A stretch of 45,078 nucleotides of DNA. Source: Acidobacteriota bacterium. Lineage in GTDB: Bacteria; Acidobacteriota; Vicinamibacteria; Vicinamibacterales; Fen-181. Location: contig PMZR01000087.1 in assembly GCA_003170135.1 (NCBI GenBank), positions 59,748-104,825 of the forward strand, read 5' to 3'. Positions 25,706-34,337 of the stretch are shown one piece after another; positions within the stretch are counted from its first letter, which is position 1, and each line of letters starts with the position of its first letter. The translations under genes were made by a program, and so were the position numbers. The notes beneath the pieces are model-generated. The model saw nothing but the letters and a program-made list of their open reading frames with translations, did no database searches and was not told the DNA's origin.

Positions 25706-27727
25706 TTACTCCCCCGCCGACTTCACGTGCGCGACGATCATCGACTGCAGATCGGCCGGCCACTTGTCGAGGCTCTGGCGGCGAGCCGACTGGAGTGGCG
25801 CATCCGCGGGGTACCTGTCGGACACGGAATCAAGGAACTGCCTCGCCATCGCCTCGTTGCCCGCATCGCGCTCGAACAGCGCAAGGACGACATTGACCTC
25901 CGGATAGAACCGCCGCTCAAAGGACAGGCGGGAGAGGTAGTCGGCGGCCGCGGGCCGGTCCGCCAGGATCCGATAGGTCTCGAGCACCAGCGCGTCGTTC
26001 GGACCAAAAGGCGCAAGGTCCACGAGCTTCCGCGCCAGTCCGAGCGCGGCGGCCCCTTCCCTTCGCTGCTGCAGGCGTGTCACCTGGTCGGCCAGGCCTT
26101 CGTCGTAGACGGCCCAATACAAGGCGTCCTCGGCGGACGGCCGGAAACCACGTCCCCAGAAATGCCACCGTGGATAGCCGGTGATGCTGCGGACGAACTT
26201 CGGCGTCATCGGTATCAGTGTCGGGACGAGGTCCGGCCTGGCCGCGCGCCACGGAGGCGTCTCGAGCGCCCGCGCCACCTGTTCCACGTCGTCCGAATAC
26301 GTCGCGCGAAAGAACCACGGATACACGACGAACGGCGAGGCCTGCGGCAACGCCGCCAGAACCTGATCGGGCGAGACGAGGTAGTGGCCGTTCTCCAGGC
26401 GCCAGGCGTAGCCGGCGAGCGATGTCGCGAAGCCCGCGGACGCCTGCGGCCAGACGAGGTTCGAGACGTAGCTCGTCACCGGCACGGTGTGCTGCACCAA
26501 GCCGGGCAGGTTGATGGCGATCGAGACCGCCATCAGCGTCGCACGGGACCACGACGGCCACGAGATCATGAGCCGTGCGGCACAGGCCGCCAGCAGCGGA
26601 ACCGCTGGCACCACGAGCCGCGGTCCCCATCCCCAGACGCCGTGCCACGCCCACCAGCCAGCCGCCAGGCACACCAGCAAAAGAAATGGCAGCACCGCGC
26701 CAGAGACTCTCAGCACGTCGTCCCAGCGCCGTTTCGACACGTCCTTCGCGAGGGCCCACAGCCCGATCAGGCCGGCCGGGAAGAACAGCAGGAAACCCGT
26801 GTTCGGCCCGACCAGGAGGCGCCAGAACCCATCCACGAACGGGTGCGTGAACCTCTCGCCTGGGTACGAGGCGAACGGCCGTCCGAACCGGACGAGGTCG
26901 AGTGTCAACCAGAGCGTTGCACCGGGAATGAAGCCGGCGAACGCCCGGGCGACGCGCGCCGTCCTGGACGCATGCGGCGAAGGGACGAAGAGCGGGAGCA
27001 GCGCCGCGGGCGCGACCACGAGCAGCGAGGACTTGGCCAATACGGCGCAGCCGACGAACACGCCAGCGAGCAGTGCGCGACGGGTGGCGCTCCGGCGGTC
27101 GCTGGCGGCGCACGATCCGAGCGCACAGGCGTAGGCGCCCGCAACCGCCGCGGCTTGCAGCGCCTCGCTGGATCCAATCGCGGCGTACGCGCCGAGCGGT
27201 GATCCGAGCGCGCACAGGACAATCGCAGTTGGCCAGATGTTCTTACCGTCAGCGAGGTACTTCGCGGCGATGCCAGTCAGCAGCGCCGCCGCAAGTACCA
27301 GCAGCAGCGGCGCGACGAGAAACAGCGGCTGCGACGAACCCGCCCCGAGCCAGCCTTCAACGCGAGGCGCAAGCACCGCCGCAGGCACCTGCGCCAGCGT
27401 CATGCCGATGCCGTAGCGAGACACCGCCTGGCCGTCGGGCGCCACCAGCGTGAAATCACGTCCCCGCGCCTGGGACATCTGGCCGGTCTCGGTGATGGCA
27501 ATCGCGGTCCAGATGATCTGCCGCTCGTCCGCGCAGCCTCCGACGTGCCTGTCGTCCACCGTGGCCAACAGTACGACCGCGACAACCGCCAGCGGAACCA
27601 GCCACGAACGGAGGCGATGCCCTGGCAGACGCGGGCGGGCGGCAGCGCTCTGGACCACGCCCGCCGACCCGCCGGCCATCCGGCCCCGGACCGATGTACC
27701 AGATCGCTTGTTGATTCTTCGCGCCAT
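25706..27727 (-). CDS. Polytopic membrane protein, probable GT-C glycosyltransferase with helical tail
   Basis: The 673-aa protein has a basic Arg-rich N-terminus, about ten membrane segments (residues 40-400) and a soluble tail. GGCADERQIIWTAIAITETG after the first membrane helix carries an Asp-Glu pair placed like the catalytic acidic motif of GT-C enzymes, and SRYGIGMTLAQVPAA follows. The tail (about 540-673) is helical with TPR-like spacing. Sequence similarity to classical GT39 is weak, so a glycosyltransferase role is inferred from topology and neighbours. It heads a leftward operon with the two VWFA genes and is divergent from the TMTC-like gene at 27845 across a 117-bp promoter region. 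Confidence 0.8.
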   Translation of the reverse strand: MARRINKRSGTSVRGRMAGGSAGVVQSAAARPRLPGHRLRSWLVPLAVVAVVLLATVDDRHVGGCADERQIIWTAIAITETGQMSQARGRDFTLVAPDGQAVSRYGIGMTLAQVPAAVLAPRVEGWLGAGSSQPLFLVAPLLLVLAAALLTGIAAKYLADGKNIWPTAIVLCALGSPLGAYAAIGSSEALQAAAVAGAYACALGSCAASDRRSATRRALLAGVFVGCAVLAKSSLLVVAPAALLPLFVPSPHASRTARVARAFAGFIPGATLWLTLDLVRFGRPFASYPGERFTHPFVDGFWRLLVGPNTGFLLFFPAGLIGLWALAKDVSKRRWDDVLRVSGAVLPFLLLVCLAAGWWAWHGVWGWGPRLVVPAVPLLAACAARLMISWPSWSRATLMAVSIAINLPGLVQHTVPVTSYVSNLVWPQASAGFATSLAGYAWRLENGHYLVSPDQVLAALPQASPFVVYPWFFRATYSDDVEQVARALETPPWRAARPDLVPTLIPMTPKFVRSITGYPRWHFWGRGFRPSAEDALYWAVYDEGLADQVTRLQQRREGAAALGLARKLVDLAPFGPNDALVLETYRILADRPAAADYLSRLSFERRFYPEVNVVLALFERDAGNEAMARQFLDSVSDRYPADAPLQSARRQSLDKWPADLQSMIVAHVKSAGE

Positions 27728-27806
27728 GAGCGAGGTGCCGCCTTGTCGGCCACGGCTAATCTATGTCAGAGGGCGCTTCGGTTTCCAGCGCTCGTCGGGA
27801 CGTTCT

Positions 27807-27815
27807 TGATACGAT
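27807..27815 (+). promoter_or_regulatory. Extended -10 element for the TMTC-like gene at 27845
   Basis: TGATACGAT matches TGnTAnnnT in the 117-bp divergent region and predicts a leader of about 23 nt. Confidence 0.4.
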
Positions 27816-27844
27816 AGCAGCACCCAACGGCGGCACCCTGCCGG

Positions 27845-30199
27845 ATGAGGTCGCCCGAAGCCATGTCGCGAACCAAACCCACAACCCGTGCAACCGGGCG
27901 CAAGCCGTCCGTGCCTGCGCCGCGCCCGAAGATCGCCTCGCCGCCTGTCGGCAGGATCCTGTCGCTCCCGATGGCGGCGGCCATCCTCGGCGCGGTCTGC
28001 CTGCTGGCCTACTGGAACAGCTTCCGCGCCGAGTTTTTGCTGGACAACCAGGCCATCATCCTGCAGGACGTCCGCCTGCGCGCCGCCGACTGGCACAGCC
28101 TGCGCGAGATCTTCACCTTCAACTACTGGTTCCCGACGTTCGAGAGCGACCTGTTCCGCCCGCTCACCACGCTCAGTTACTGGTTCAACTACAGCGTGCT
28201 GGGCAACGGCGAGAGTCCTTTCGGCTACCACGCGGTGAACCTGCTGCTCCACTGGACGAACGCGGTGCTGGCGTTCGCGCTCGTGCGCGGCGTGACACGG
28301 CGTGCGTGGGTGGCGCTCTTCACGGCGGCCGTCTTCGCCTGTCACCCGCTCACGGTGGAATCGGTGACCAACGTCATCGGCAGGGCCGATCTGCTGGCGG
28401 CAATGTCAACGCTCACGGGGCTGTGGCTGTACCGGCGATTCCTGAGTCTCTCGGACGCCGAGCAGACGCGGCCCCTGCGGACGATGGGCATTCTGTCCTC
28501 GCGGCGTTGGCTACTCGCCGCGCTCGGTGCGGTGTATCTGGCCGGCGTGTTCTGCAAGGAAAGTGCTGTCGTGCTGCCCGCGCTCATGCTGCTGCACGAC
28601 GTGGCATTTCCGCCCGCTGAAGGGCCCACTCTCCCGGCCACGATCCGACGCTCGACCACGCGCGTGTGGCCGGCGTATCTCGCGGTGCTGCCCGGCGTGA
28701 TTGCGCTGCTCGGCGCCCGCTGGGCGATGTTCCACAACTCGCCCATCTTCGCGCAGAACGGCACGGACAACCCGATTGCGATCGCCGGCTTCTGGACCGG
28801 CATCATGACGGCCGTCAAGGTGGCCGGTTACTACCTCGCTCTCTTCGTCTGGCCGGCGACGCTTTCGTGCGACTACGCCTACAACCAGATCACGCTGTTC
28901 GGCGGGACGCTGGCGTCGGGGCAGGACGCGCATGCCTGGCTGGCGCTGGTGGCGCTCATCGCTCTTGCGGCTGCGGCCGCGATCGCCTGGCGCCGCCACC
29001 GCGCCGTGACATTCTTTCTCGGCTTTGCCGCGATCGCCTTCCTGCCGACGGCCAATCTGCTCTTCCCCATCGGCACCATCATGGCCGAGCGCCTGATGTA
29101 CCTGCCGCTCCTGGGTCTGGCGGCCGCAACGGCGCTGACGTTGGCCTTCGCCGGGGAGAGCCTTCTGAACAGTCGTCCCGAACACGCGCGGCACGCGTGG
29201 GCGATGGCCGGCACGGCAGCCGCCGTCGTCATTGTCGTCGCGCTCGCCTCGCGAACGATTGCGCGCAACGAGGATTGGACCAGCAACTTCCAACTCTGGT
29301 CCAGCGCCGTGCGAGCCACGCCGAACGACTCCAAGGCGTACCGGGCCCTGGCGTCGGCAATCATGGAATCCGATCCGTCCGGCGGACGCGTGGATGAGGC
29401 GCTCGACACCGCGTTGCGCGGCCTGCGCATCGTCGAGCAGGCGCCGTTACCACTGGAGCACATGCCGGCGGGGCTGTTCGCGGACGTGGGCTGGTATTAC
29501 ACCCGCAAGGCCGGGATGCTGGCCACGCGCGGCCAGGCAGAACAGGCCGGCCCGGTGATCGCGGAGGGCATCAGGCGATTGAAACAGGCCGAGGCGATCG
29601 ACCGCGAGATGAACCGGCGCGGTCGCGAGCAGTTGCTGAAGGCAGGGCGGCGCCCTGAGGAGATTCACGACGTCGGCAACGGGGTGATTTACAGGAACCT
29701 CGGATCGGCCTACCTGCTGGCGGGCGATCCACTGCAGGCGATCGCAGCGCTCGGCTACCTCCAGCGGATTCAGCCGACCGACTACGACGCTCACTTCGAA
29801 CGCGGCGTGGCCGAGGGCGCGGCGGCGCAGTTCGAGCAGAAGCGCGGAAACCAATCGCAGGCCGATCAACATCTCGAGCAGGCCGTGGTCAATCTGATCG
29901 CCGCCACCATCCTCAAGCCCGACCACGACCCGTCATGGCAGGCGCTGACGCGCGTGTACGAATACATCGCGCCCTCGCCGCCGGCCGTCGTGCTGGTCGA
30001 AGGCAGGCGGACGCTCAACGCGCAGAACCCGCGCGCGCCGCAGCACCTGCGGCAGGCGTGCGCGCAACTGATCCAGCAGATGATCGAAGCCGGGCGGCGC
30101 GACGACGCCGCGTTGTGGCGCGCGCGGATGATCGACGAACTCCACGTGCCGCCCGAAGTGTTCGCCCAACCCGGGCCCGCTCGGGCACCGGTCCACTGA
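27845..30199 (+). CDS. TMTC-like membrane protein with TPR-type tail, altered acidic motif
   Basis: The 784-aa protein has about twelve membrane segments followed by a helical, TPR-like C-terminal region from about residue 490 (NDSKAYRALASAIMES and NLGSAYLLAGDPLQAIAALG). It shares with the 11754 and 36880 proteins the block CHPLTVESVTNVIGRADLLAA and RPLTTLSYWFNYSVLG. In the first loop, where those have a DD pair followed by YV..N, this one reads FLLDNQAIILQD: the second Asp is Asn and the downstream Asn is Asp. It may have changed specificity or be inactive. Start choice is ATG 27845; ATG 27863 is also possible. The stop is followed 60 bp later by dispersed repeat copy B. Confidence 0.87.
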   Translation: MRSPEAMSRTKPTTRATGRKPSVPAPRPKIASPPVGRILSLPMAAAILGAVCLLAYWNSFRAEFLLDNQAIILQDVRLRAADWHSLREIFTFNYWFPTFESDLFRPLTTLSYWFNYSVLGNGESPFGYHAVNLLLHWTNAVLAFALVRGVTRRAWVALFTAAVFACHPLTVESVTNVIGRADLLAAMSTLTGLWLYRRFLSLSDAEQTRPLRTMGILSSRRWLLAALGAVYLAGVFCKESAVVLPALMLLHDVAFPPAEGPTLPATIRRSTTRVWPAYLAVLPGVIALLGARWAMFHNSPIFAQNGTDNPIAIAGFWTGIMTAVKVAGYYLALFVWPATLSCDYAYNQITLFGGTLASGQDAHAWLALVALIALAAAAAIAWRRHRAVTFFLGFAAIAFLPTANLLFPIGTIMAERLMYLPLLGLAAATALTLAFAGESLLNSRPEHARHAWAMAGTAAAVVIVVALASRTIARNEDWTSNFQLWSSAVRATPNDSKAYRALASAIMESDPSGGRVDEALDTALRGLRIVEQAPLPLEHMPAGLFADVGWYYTRKAGMLATRGQAEQAGPVIAEGIRRLKQAEAIDREMNRRGREQLLKAGRRPEEIHDVGNGVIYRNLGSAYLLAGDPLQAIAALGYLQRIQPTDYDAHFERGVAEGAAAQFEQKRGNQSQADQHLEQAVVNLIAATILKPDHDPSWQALTRVYEYIAPSPPAVVLVEGRRTLNAQNPRAPQHLRQACAQLIQQMIEAGRRDDAALWRARMIDELHVPPEVFAQPGPARAPVH

Positions 30200-30628
30200 A
30201 CGAGAGAGCACGATTCGGAACGCATCCGGGGTGGCCACATCCCCTCGCGAGCCGGGCTCGCGCCAAGGAGCGGACGCACCACCCGCCGAGCCGCTCCGCA
30301 ACCGGGCAAAACTCCTCGGCGTTGCGCAGTTTTCCGGATCGACCGTCCGGCTGGCGCTACTCGCGCTTGCTCGACCGCTACGCGCTGCGCCGGGGAAAAC
30401 CGCGCAACGCGTAGCGTTTTGCGCGATCGACCGCCGGTTGCTCCGCATGGCTCGGCAGGTGGTGCGTCCGCTCCCTGGCGCGGTTCCCGAATCGTTGGGC
30501 ACTGGCGATTCGGAATCGTCAGGCGGCCGGCCAGCCAGGACCCGCAGGACGATCACCGATTCCGAATTAGCGCTGAATCGCAAGGCTGAAGCCTCGCTTT
30601 ACGGAAGCACGCAGTTGAATCGCTCGCA
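30200..30628. other. Convergent intergenic region with dispersed repeat and inverted repeats
   Basis: No gene is supported in these 429 bp. The left third is dispersed repeat copy B (30260-30400). Near 30400-30428 a GCGCAA/TTGCGC stem surrounds CGC-GTA-GCG. Further right a perfect 11-bp inverted repeat, ATTCGGAATCG (30508-30518) and CGATTCCGAAT (30557-30567), could form a hairpin. AGGCT-GA-AGCCT lies close to the end of the hydrolase gene. Any of these may terminate the convergent transcripts, although none has a T-tract. Confidence 0.6.
30260..30400 (+). repeat. Dispersed repeat, copy B
   Basis: This is the second copy of the ~140-bp repeat, in opposite chromosomal orientation to copy A (18540-18680) but in the same orientation relative to the membrane glycosyltransferase gene upstream of it. 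It includes CGCTTGCTCGACCGCTACGC and GGAGCGGACGCACC. Confidence 0.8.
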
Positions 30629-31705
30629 CTACCGGGCGGCCAGCGCCTCGCGCAGGAGTGGCTCGAGTGCGCCGGCGACGACGGCGTGGCCTGCCGCGTT
30701 CGCGTGAATGATGTCGAGGAACAAGCTGTCTCCGCCCTGCGCGCGGACGAACGGGATCAGGTTGACGAGCGGCAGGTTGTCGCTGGCCGCAACCCGCAGC
30801 AGCGCTCGCTGCTTGCCCGGCATGTCGTTGCGCGTCAACTGGACGCGATATGGCCACAGCACGAGCACTGGCTCTGCGTGTCGGGCGCGGCACCACTCCA
30901 CCATGCCGCGCACTTCGGCAACGAACTCGTCATCTGACAGCCGCGGCCGATGCGTCTGTCCTGGGTCGGGCGCGGCGGGCCCACGCCGCGACAGGAGCCC
31001 GGCGAGCCAGGTGATGAACCGCGAGGAATTGACCCAGGAGCGCTGCGCTTCGAGCCGTGCAGCCTGCTCCAGGTCGCTCCGGTTGTCCCAGACCGCGTCG
31101 TCGTTGAAGCCGAAGGTAATGACGACGACCGCGGGCGGCGCGGCAAACGGATAGTCGTTCAAACGCAGGCGTCCCTGGTATGCGCTGTAGCCCGGCACGC
31201 CGAGATTGATGGCGATGATGTCCGGGATACGCTGCTGCAGCACCGCCGGGAAGGTCTGGTCGTCGTTTACGCCCACGCCGAACGTGCACGAGTCGCCCAA
31301 AAAGGCCACGGGCCGCCGGCGGTCGGTGACGGCCGGCACACGCCGGGCGCCGTGCGCATCGGTCGAAACGGTGAAGGTGAAATCGGACGAGGCCGCCAGG
31401 TGGCCTGCAAGCACGGCGCGATCGAGATTCGGCCGCAGCGACCAGAAGAGGACGGGATCGGGAACCAGGATGTCATTGAGGGCGGGCAGCCCCACCGAGT
31501 CGATGAGCTGCCGGTGGAACTGCCACCGCACGTTACCGGCGGCGACGCGCACGAAGAGGCGCGCGCCACCTTCGAGCACCACGATGGCCACCAGCACGAC
31601 GACCGCCGAGAAGAGCGCCTTCTTCCACCGTGGCAACGTCGCGGGAGGCGGAACTGCCGAAGTCGCACGCTTCGGGGTGCGTTCGCCGAGTGCGGCCTTC
31701 TTCAT
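30629..31705 (-). CDS. SGNH/GDSL hydrolase with N-terminal membrane anchor, SxtL-like
   Basis: The 358-aa protein has one N-terminal membrane segment (about 30-48) and an SGNH hydrolase domain. Block I is FLGDSCTFG with nucleophile S139, the GFNDD block supplies the Asn, and D331-x-x-H334 (DIIHANAAGH) completes the triad. Such enzymes remove or transfer acyl groups on glycans or lipids, here outside the cytoplasm if the anchor is N-in. It is the last gene of the carbamoyltransferase module, eight bases after the 52-aa membrane protein gene. SxtL, a GDSL-type protein of saxitoxin clusters, holds the same place in its set. ATG 31705 (MKKAALGERT) was preferred to the longer open frame, which would overlap the small gene completely. 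Confidence 0.9.
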   Translation of the reverse strand: MKKAALGERTPKRATSAVPPPATLPRWKKALFSAVVVLVAIVVLEGGARLFVRVAAGNVRWQFHRQLIDSVGLPALNDILVPDPVLFWSLRPNLDRAVLAGHLAASSDFTFTVSTDAHGARRVPAVTDRRRPVAFLGDSCTFGVGVNDDQTFPAVLQQRIPDIIAINLGVPGYSAYQGRLRLNDYPFAAPPAVVVITFGFNDDAVWDNRSDLEQAARLEAQRSWVNSSRFITWLAGLLSRRGPAAPDPGQTHRPRLSDDEFVAEVRGMVEWCRARHAEPVLVLWPYRVQLTRNDMPGKQRALLRVAASDNLPLVNLIPFVRAQGGDSLFLDIIHANAAGHAVVAGALEPLLREALAAR

Positions 31706-31713
31706 GGTCGATG

Positions 31714-31872
31714 TCAGAACAGCGAGTAGATGAACGGCGAGAGCGGCGACGCCGTTGCAAACACGGCGAGCAGACCGACCACCACGAGGACGATGACGAG
31801 CGGGATCATCCACCACTTCCTCTCGTGGCGGACGAAGCCGAGGAAATCGCTCACGAGCGTCGGCTTCCCCAT
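31714..31872 (-). CDS. Small membrane protein, DUF5989 / SxtK-like (52 aa)
   Basis: This short gene encodes a 52-aa protein with a soluble N-terminus (MGKPTLVSDFLGFVRHERKWW), one strongly hydrophobic helix and the closing motif SPFIYSLF. The pattern of a short basic stretch with KWW before the helix and PFIYxLF at the end is that of DUF5989 proteins, which are found next to NodU-type carbamoyltransferases and SGNH hydrolases; the small SxtK protein of saxitoxin clusters sits in the same position. Its function is unknown; a membrane scaffold or partner is plausible. The start has AGGGAG upstream, overlapping the end of the carbamoyltransferase gene 11 bases away. Confidence 0.9.
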   Translation of the reverse strand: MGKPTLVSDFLGFVRHERKWWMIPLVIVLVVVGLLAVFATASPLSPFIYSLF

Positions 31873-31883
31873 CTCGACTCCCT

Positions 31884-33647
31884 TCAGATCAACGCGTCCT
31901 GCTCGAGCTCGACGCTACGCCGGCGTCCCGCCTCGAAATCGACGGCGGCCGTCTTCTTTGTCACCACGTGGTTGCCGAGCACGAGAATGTCAATGCCCGT
32001 GTTGACAAATGTCCGGTACGCGTCTTCCGGCGTGCACACGATGGGCTCGCCGCGCACGTTGAACGACGTGTTCAGGACTACCGGGACGCCGGTGAGCTGC
32101 CCGAAGGCGCGGACCAGCCGGTAGTAGCGCCCGTTGTGCTCCTCGGTCACCGTCTGGACGCGCGCGCTCCCGTCCTGGTGCGTGACCGCGGGAATGATAC
32201 CGCGTTTCTCCGGGCGGACCGGCGGGACCAGCAGCATGAACGGCGCATCGAGGCCGGCAGGCATCTCGAAGAACTCGGTGGCGCACTCCTTCAGGACGCT
32301 CGGCGCAAACGGGCGGAAGGCCTCGCGGAACTTGACCTTCGCGTTGATGATCTCTTTCATCTTCGGATTCCGCGCGTCTGCGACGAGCGACCGCGACCCC
32401 AACGCGCGAGGTCCGAACTCCATCCGCCCCTGGAACCAGCCGACGACCTTGCCGTCCGCAATCCACGCGGCGGTTTCCCGGAGCAGGTCCTCCTCGCGTT
32501 CGACGACCCGCGACGCCACGCCATAGCGCTTCAGCGTCTCGGCGATCTGGTCGTCGCTGAACGCCGGACCGTAGCACGCGTGACGCATGACGAACCGGCG
32601 CGGTTGCCCGAGCACGGTGTTGTGGATATACAACGCGGCACCGAGCGCGCCCCCAGAATCGCCGGCCGCCGGCTGGATGAAGATGCGATCGAAGCCCGCC
32701 TCCTGCAGGATGCGCCAGTTCGCCACGCTGTTCAGCCCGACTCCCCCGCCGATGCAGATGTTGCGCAGCCCGGTCTCGGTCCGCATCTGCCGTGCGATGC
32801 CGACGAGGATCTCCTCGACGATGCGCTGGCCGGAGTGCGCCACGTCGGCGTGGAACTCGGTGAGCGGCGCTTCCGGCGGCCGCGCCGGCTGGCCGAACAG
32901 ACCTTCCCATCGCCGGTTGAACATCCGCCGCGTCGAGTAGCAATAGGCAAAATAGTCCAGGTTCAGCCGAAAACTGCCGTCCGGACGCAGATCGACGATG
33001 CGCCGGAACTGGTCGAGGTAGCGTGGCCTGCCGTAGGGCGCCAGGCCCATCACCTTCCACTCCGCGTCGTTCACGCGGAAACCCAGGTAGGCCGTCAGCG
33101 TCGAGAACAACAATCCGACCGAGTGGGGGAAGCGAATCTCGCGAGACAGCGAGATCGCCGTGCCTCGGCCGGTGCCCCACGCTGTCGTCGTCCATTCACC
33201 GACGCCGTCCGCGGTGAGGATCGCGGCCTCGTCGAATTCCGACGCCAGGAACGCGCTCGCGGCGTGCGAGGTGTGGTGGGCACAGAAGAGGATCGGCTTG
33301 TCCGTCCCAAGCGCGCGCCGGAACAGCCGTCGGTGATCCAGCTTCGTGGTCAGCCACAGCGGCACGCTGCGGATCCACAGCGGGTAGCTGCGCGGCCACT
33401 CGGCAAGCACCGTTTCCAGAATGCGTGCGAACTTCGGGAACGGCTTCTCGTAGAACACGACGTGATCGACATCGTCTATGGTGATGCCGGCTTCGCGCAG
33501 GCAGTAGTCGATGGCGAGGGCGGGGAACGTGTTGCAGTGCTTCTGGCGGTTGAAGCGCTCCTCTTCGGCGGCAGCGACAAGCTCGCCGTCCCGCAGGAGC
33601 GCGGCGGCCGCGTCGTGATAGAAGCAGGAGATGCCGAGTACGAACAC
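31884..33647 (-). CDS. NodU/CmcH-family O-carbamoyltransferase (SxtI-like)
   Basis: The 587-aa enzyme belongs to the NodU/CmcH/TobZ family, which transfers a carbamoyl group from carbamoyl phosphate through a carbamoyl-adenylate to a hydroxyl. The N-terminal ASKHA-type domain has FVLGISCFYHDAAAALL and the metal-binding CAHHTSHAASAF. GGGVGLNSVAN and GDSGGALGAA follow, and the C-terminal domain has GRMEFGPRALGSRS and FNVRGEPIVCTPEDA. Length is typical. It starts with GTG 33647. The acceptor could be a sugar residue, given the surrounding glycosyltransferases, but this is inference. With the SxtJ-like, DUF5989 and SGNH genes it reproduces the sxtI-J-K-L gene set, although the SxtJ-like gene lies upstream here. 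Confidence 0.95.
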   Translation of the reverse strand: MFVLGISCFYHDAAAALLRDGELVAAAEEERFNRQKHCNTFPALAIDYCLREAGITIDDVDHVVFYEKPFPKFARILETVLAEWPRSYPLWIRSVPLWLTTKLDHRRLFRRALGTDKPILFCAHHTSHAASAFLASEFDEAAILTADGVGEWTTTAWGTGRGTAISLSREIRFPHSVGLLFSTLTAYLGFRVNDAEWKVMGLAPYGRPRYLDQFRRIVDLRPDGSFRLNLDYFAYCYSTRRMFNRRWEGLFGQPARPPEAPLTEFHADVAHSGQRIVEEILVGIARQMRTETGLRNICIGGGVGLNSVANWRILQEAGFDRIFIQPAAGDSGGALGAALYIHNTVLGQPRRFVMRHACYGPAFSDDQIAETLKRYGVASRVVEREEDLLRETAAWIADGKVVGWFQGRMEFGPRALGSRSLVADARNPKMKEIINAKVKFREAFRPFAPSVLKECATEFFEMPAGLDAPFMLLVPPVRPEKRGIIPAVTHQDGSARVQTVTEEHNGRYYRLVRAFGQLTGVPVVLNTSFNVRGEPIVCTPEDAYRTFVNTGIDILVLGNHVVTKKTAAVDFEAGRRRSVELEQDALI

Positions 33648-33668
33648 GTGTCGAGCCTCGCGAGCTTT

Positions 33669-33707
33669 TCGAGACAGGGAGTGGGCGCGCCCGCTCCCCT
33701 GTCTCGA
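33669..33707 (-). other. Long hairpin between the SxtJ-like and carbamoyltransferase genes
   Basis: An inverted repeat of 18/19 bases (CGAGACAGGG... paired with ...CCCTGTCTCG) with one bulge and one G-U pair closes on a CGCG centre. It fills most of the 80-bp gap between the two co-directional genes. There is no T-tract, so it may act as a processing or stability element rather than as an intrinsic terminator. Confidence 0.7.
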
Positions 33708-33727
33708 GTTCCCGAGTTATTTCTCCT

Positions 33728-34156
33728 TCAGTATGGCCGCAGCGCCCGATCCAGTGAGTCGTCTTCCGGAACGCGGGTCTCCCAGTAACTGCGAGCGCCA
33801 AGTTTCTTCCGCAACGGATCCCGCAGGCGCACGAACAGGAAGAACGGGAGGAACACCGCGAAGAGAACGCTGAACATCACGACGGTGATCACGACGCCGA
33901 TCGCGCGGGCCACGCGCATCCAACCAGCCTGCAGGCGAACCGCGATCGCCGGGGCCACGAGCGCCGACAGCACGAATGCTGTCGCCTGGAACCACAGCAG
34001 GCACGCCGCGGAGCCGGCGACGATCCGCAAGACACTGGCGGCCGCGCCGGGCCGGAAGTGCCATAACAGGGCCCCGGCGACCGCCTGAGCCACGCCAGTG
34101 GTCAGCGCGCCTTTCCGGGTTCCGATTGTCGGCGTTGCCGGTTGTCCTGGAAACAC
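33728..34156 (-). CDS. SxtJ-family membrane protein
   Basis: The 142-aa protein has about three to four membrane segments and ends with the family pattern FLPFFLFVRLRDPLRKK followed by SYWETR and an acidic tail. This is what SxtJ-type proteins look like; they are found with NodU-family carbamoyltransferases, DUF5989 and SGNH hydrolases, and their function is unknown. The open frame extends to 34375, but that would overlap the divergent membrane protein gene; GTG 34156 has GGGAGA nine bases upstream and gives the usual family length of about 130-150 residues. It is the first gene of the four-gene leftward module. Confidence 0.78.
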   Translation of the reverse strand: MFPGQPATPTIGTRKGALTTGVAQAVAGALLWHFRPGAAASVLRIVAGSAACLLWFQATAFVLSALVAPAIAVRLQAGWMRVARAIGVVITVVMFSVLFAVFLPFFLFVRLRDPLRKKLGARSYWETRVPEDDSLDRALRPY

Positions 34157-34267
34157 CAGAGCCACTCTCCCGCAATGGGCTCCGATTGTAGCCCGTCTCG
34201 CACGCGGGCGGCCACCGCCGAGCCATGCGGCGATACGGTTGGGTTCAATGGCCGACCCCGGCCCGCG

Positions 34268-34276
34268 TGATATGAT
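34268..34276 (+). promoter_or_regulatory. Extended -10 element for the gene at 34338
   Basis: TGATATGAT matches TGnTAnnnT, with a near-consensus TATGAT, and predicts a leader of about 55 nt to the ATG at 34338. It argues for the later start codon. Confidence 0.45.
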
Positions 34277-34337
34277 TTCGACGCTTTTCGGTCGCGTCAG
34301 CAAGCACTCGACATCCACAAGACAGTCAAACAAACCG

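Noticed and set aside
24088..25896. 602-codon plus-strand open frame opposite the VWFA/TPR gene
   Set aside because: No motifs and no start signals; the minus-strand gene has a signal peptide and is coupled to its neighbour.
31968..33788. 606-codon open frame on the plus strand opposite the carbamoyltransferase gene
   Set aside because: Arg/Ala/Val-rich composition without any domain; the minus strand encodes a clear full-length NodU-family enzyme, and such antisense frames are common in GC-rich DNA.
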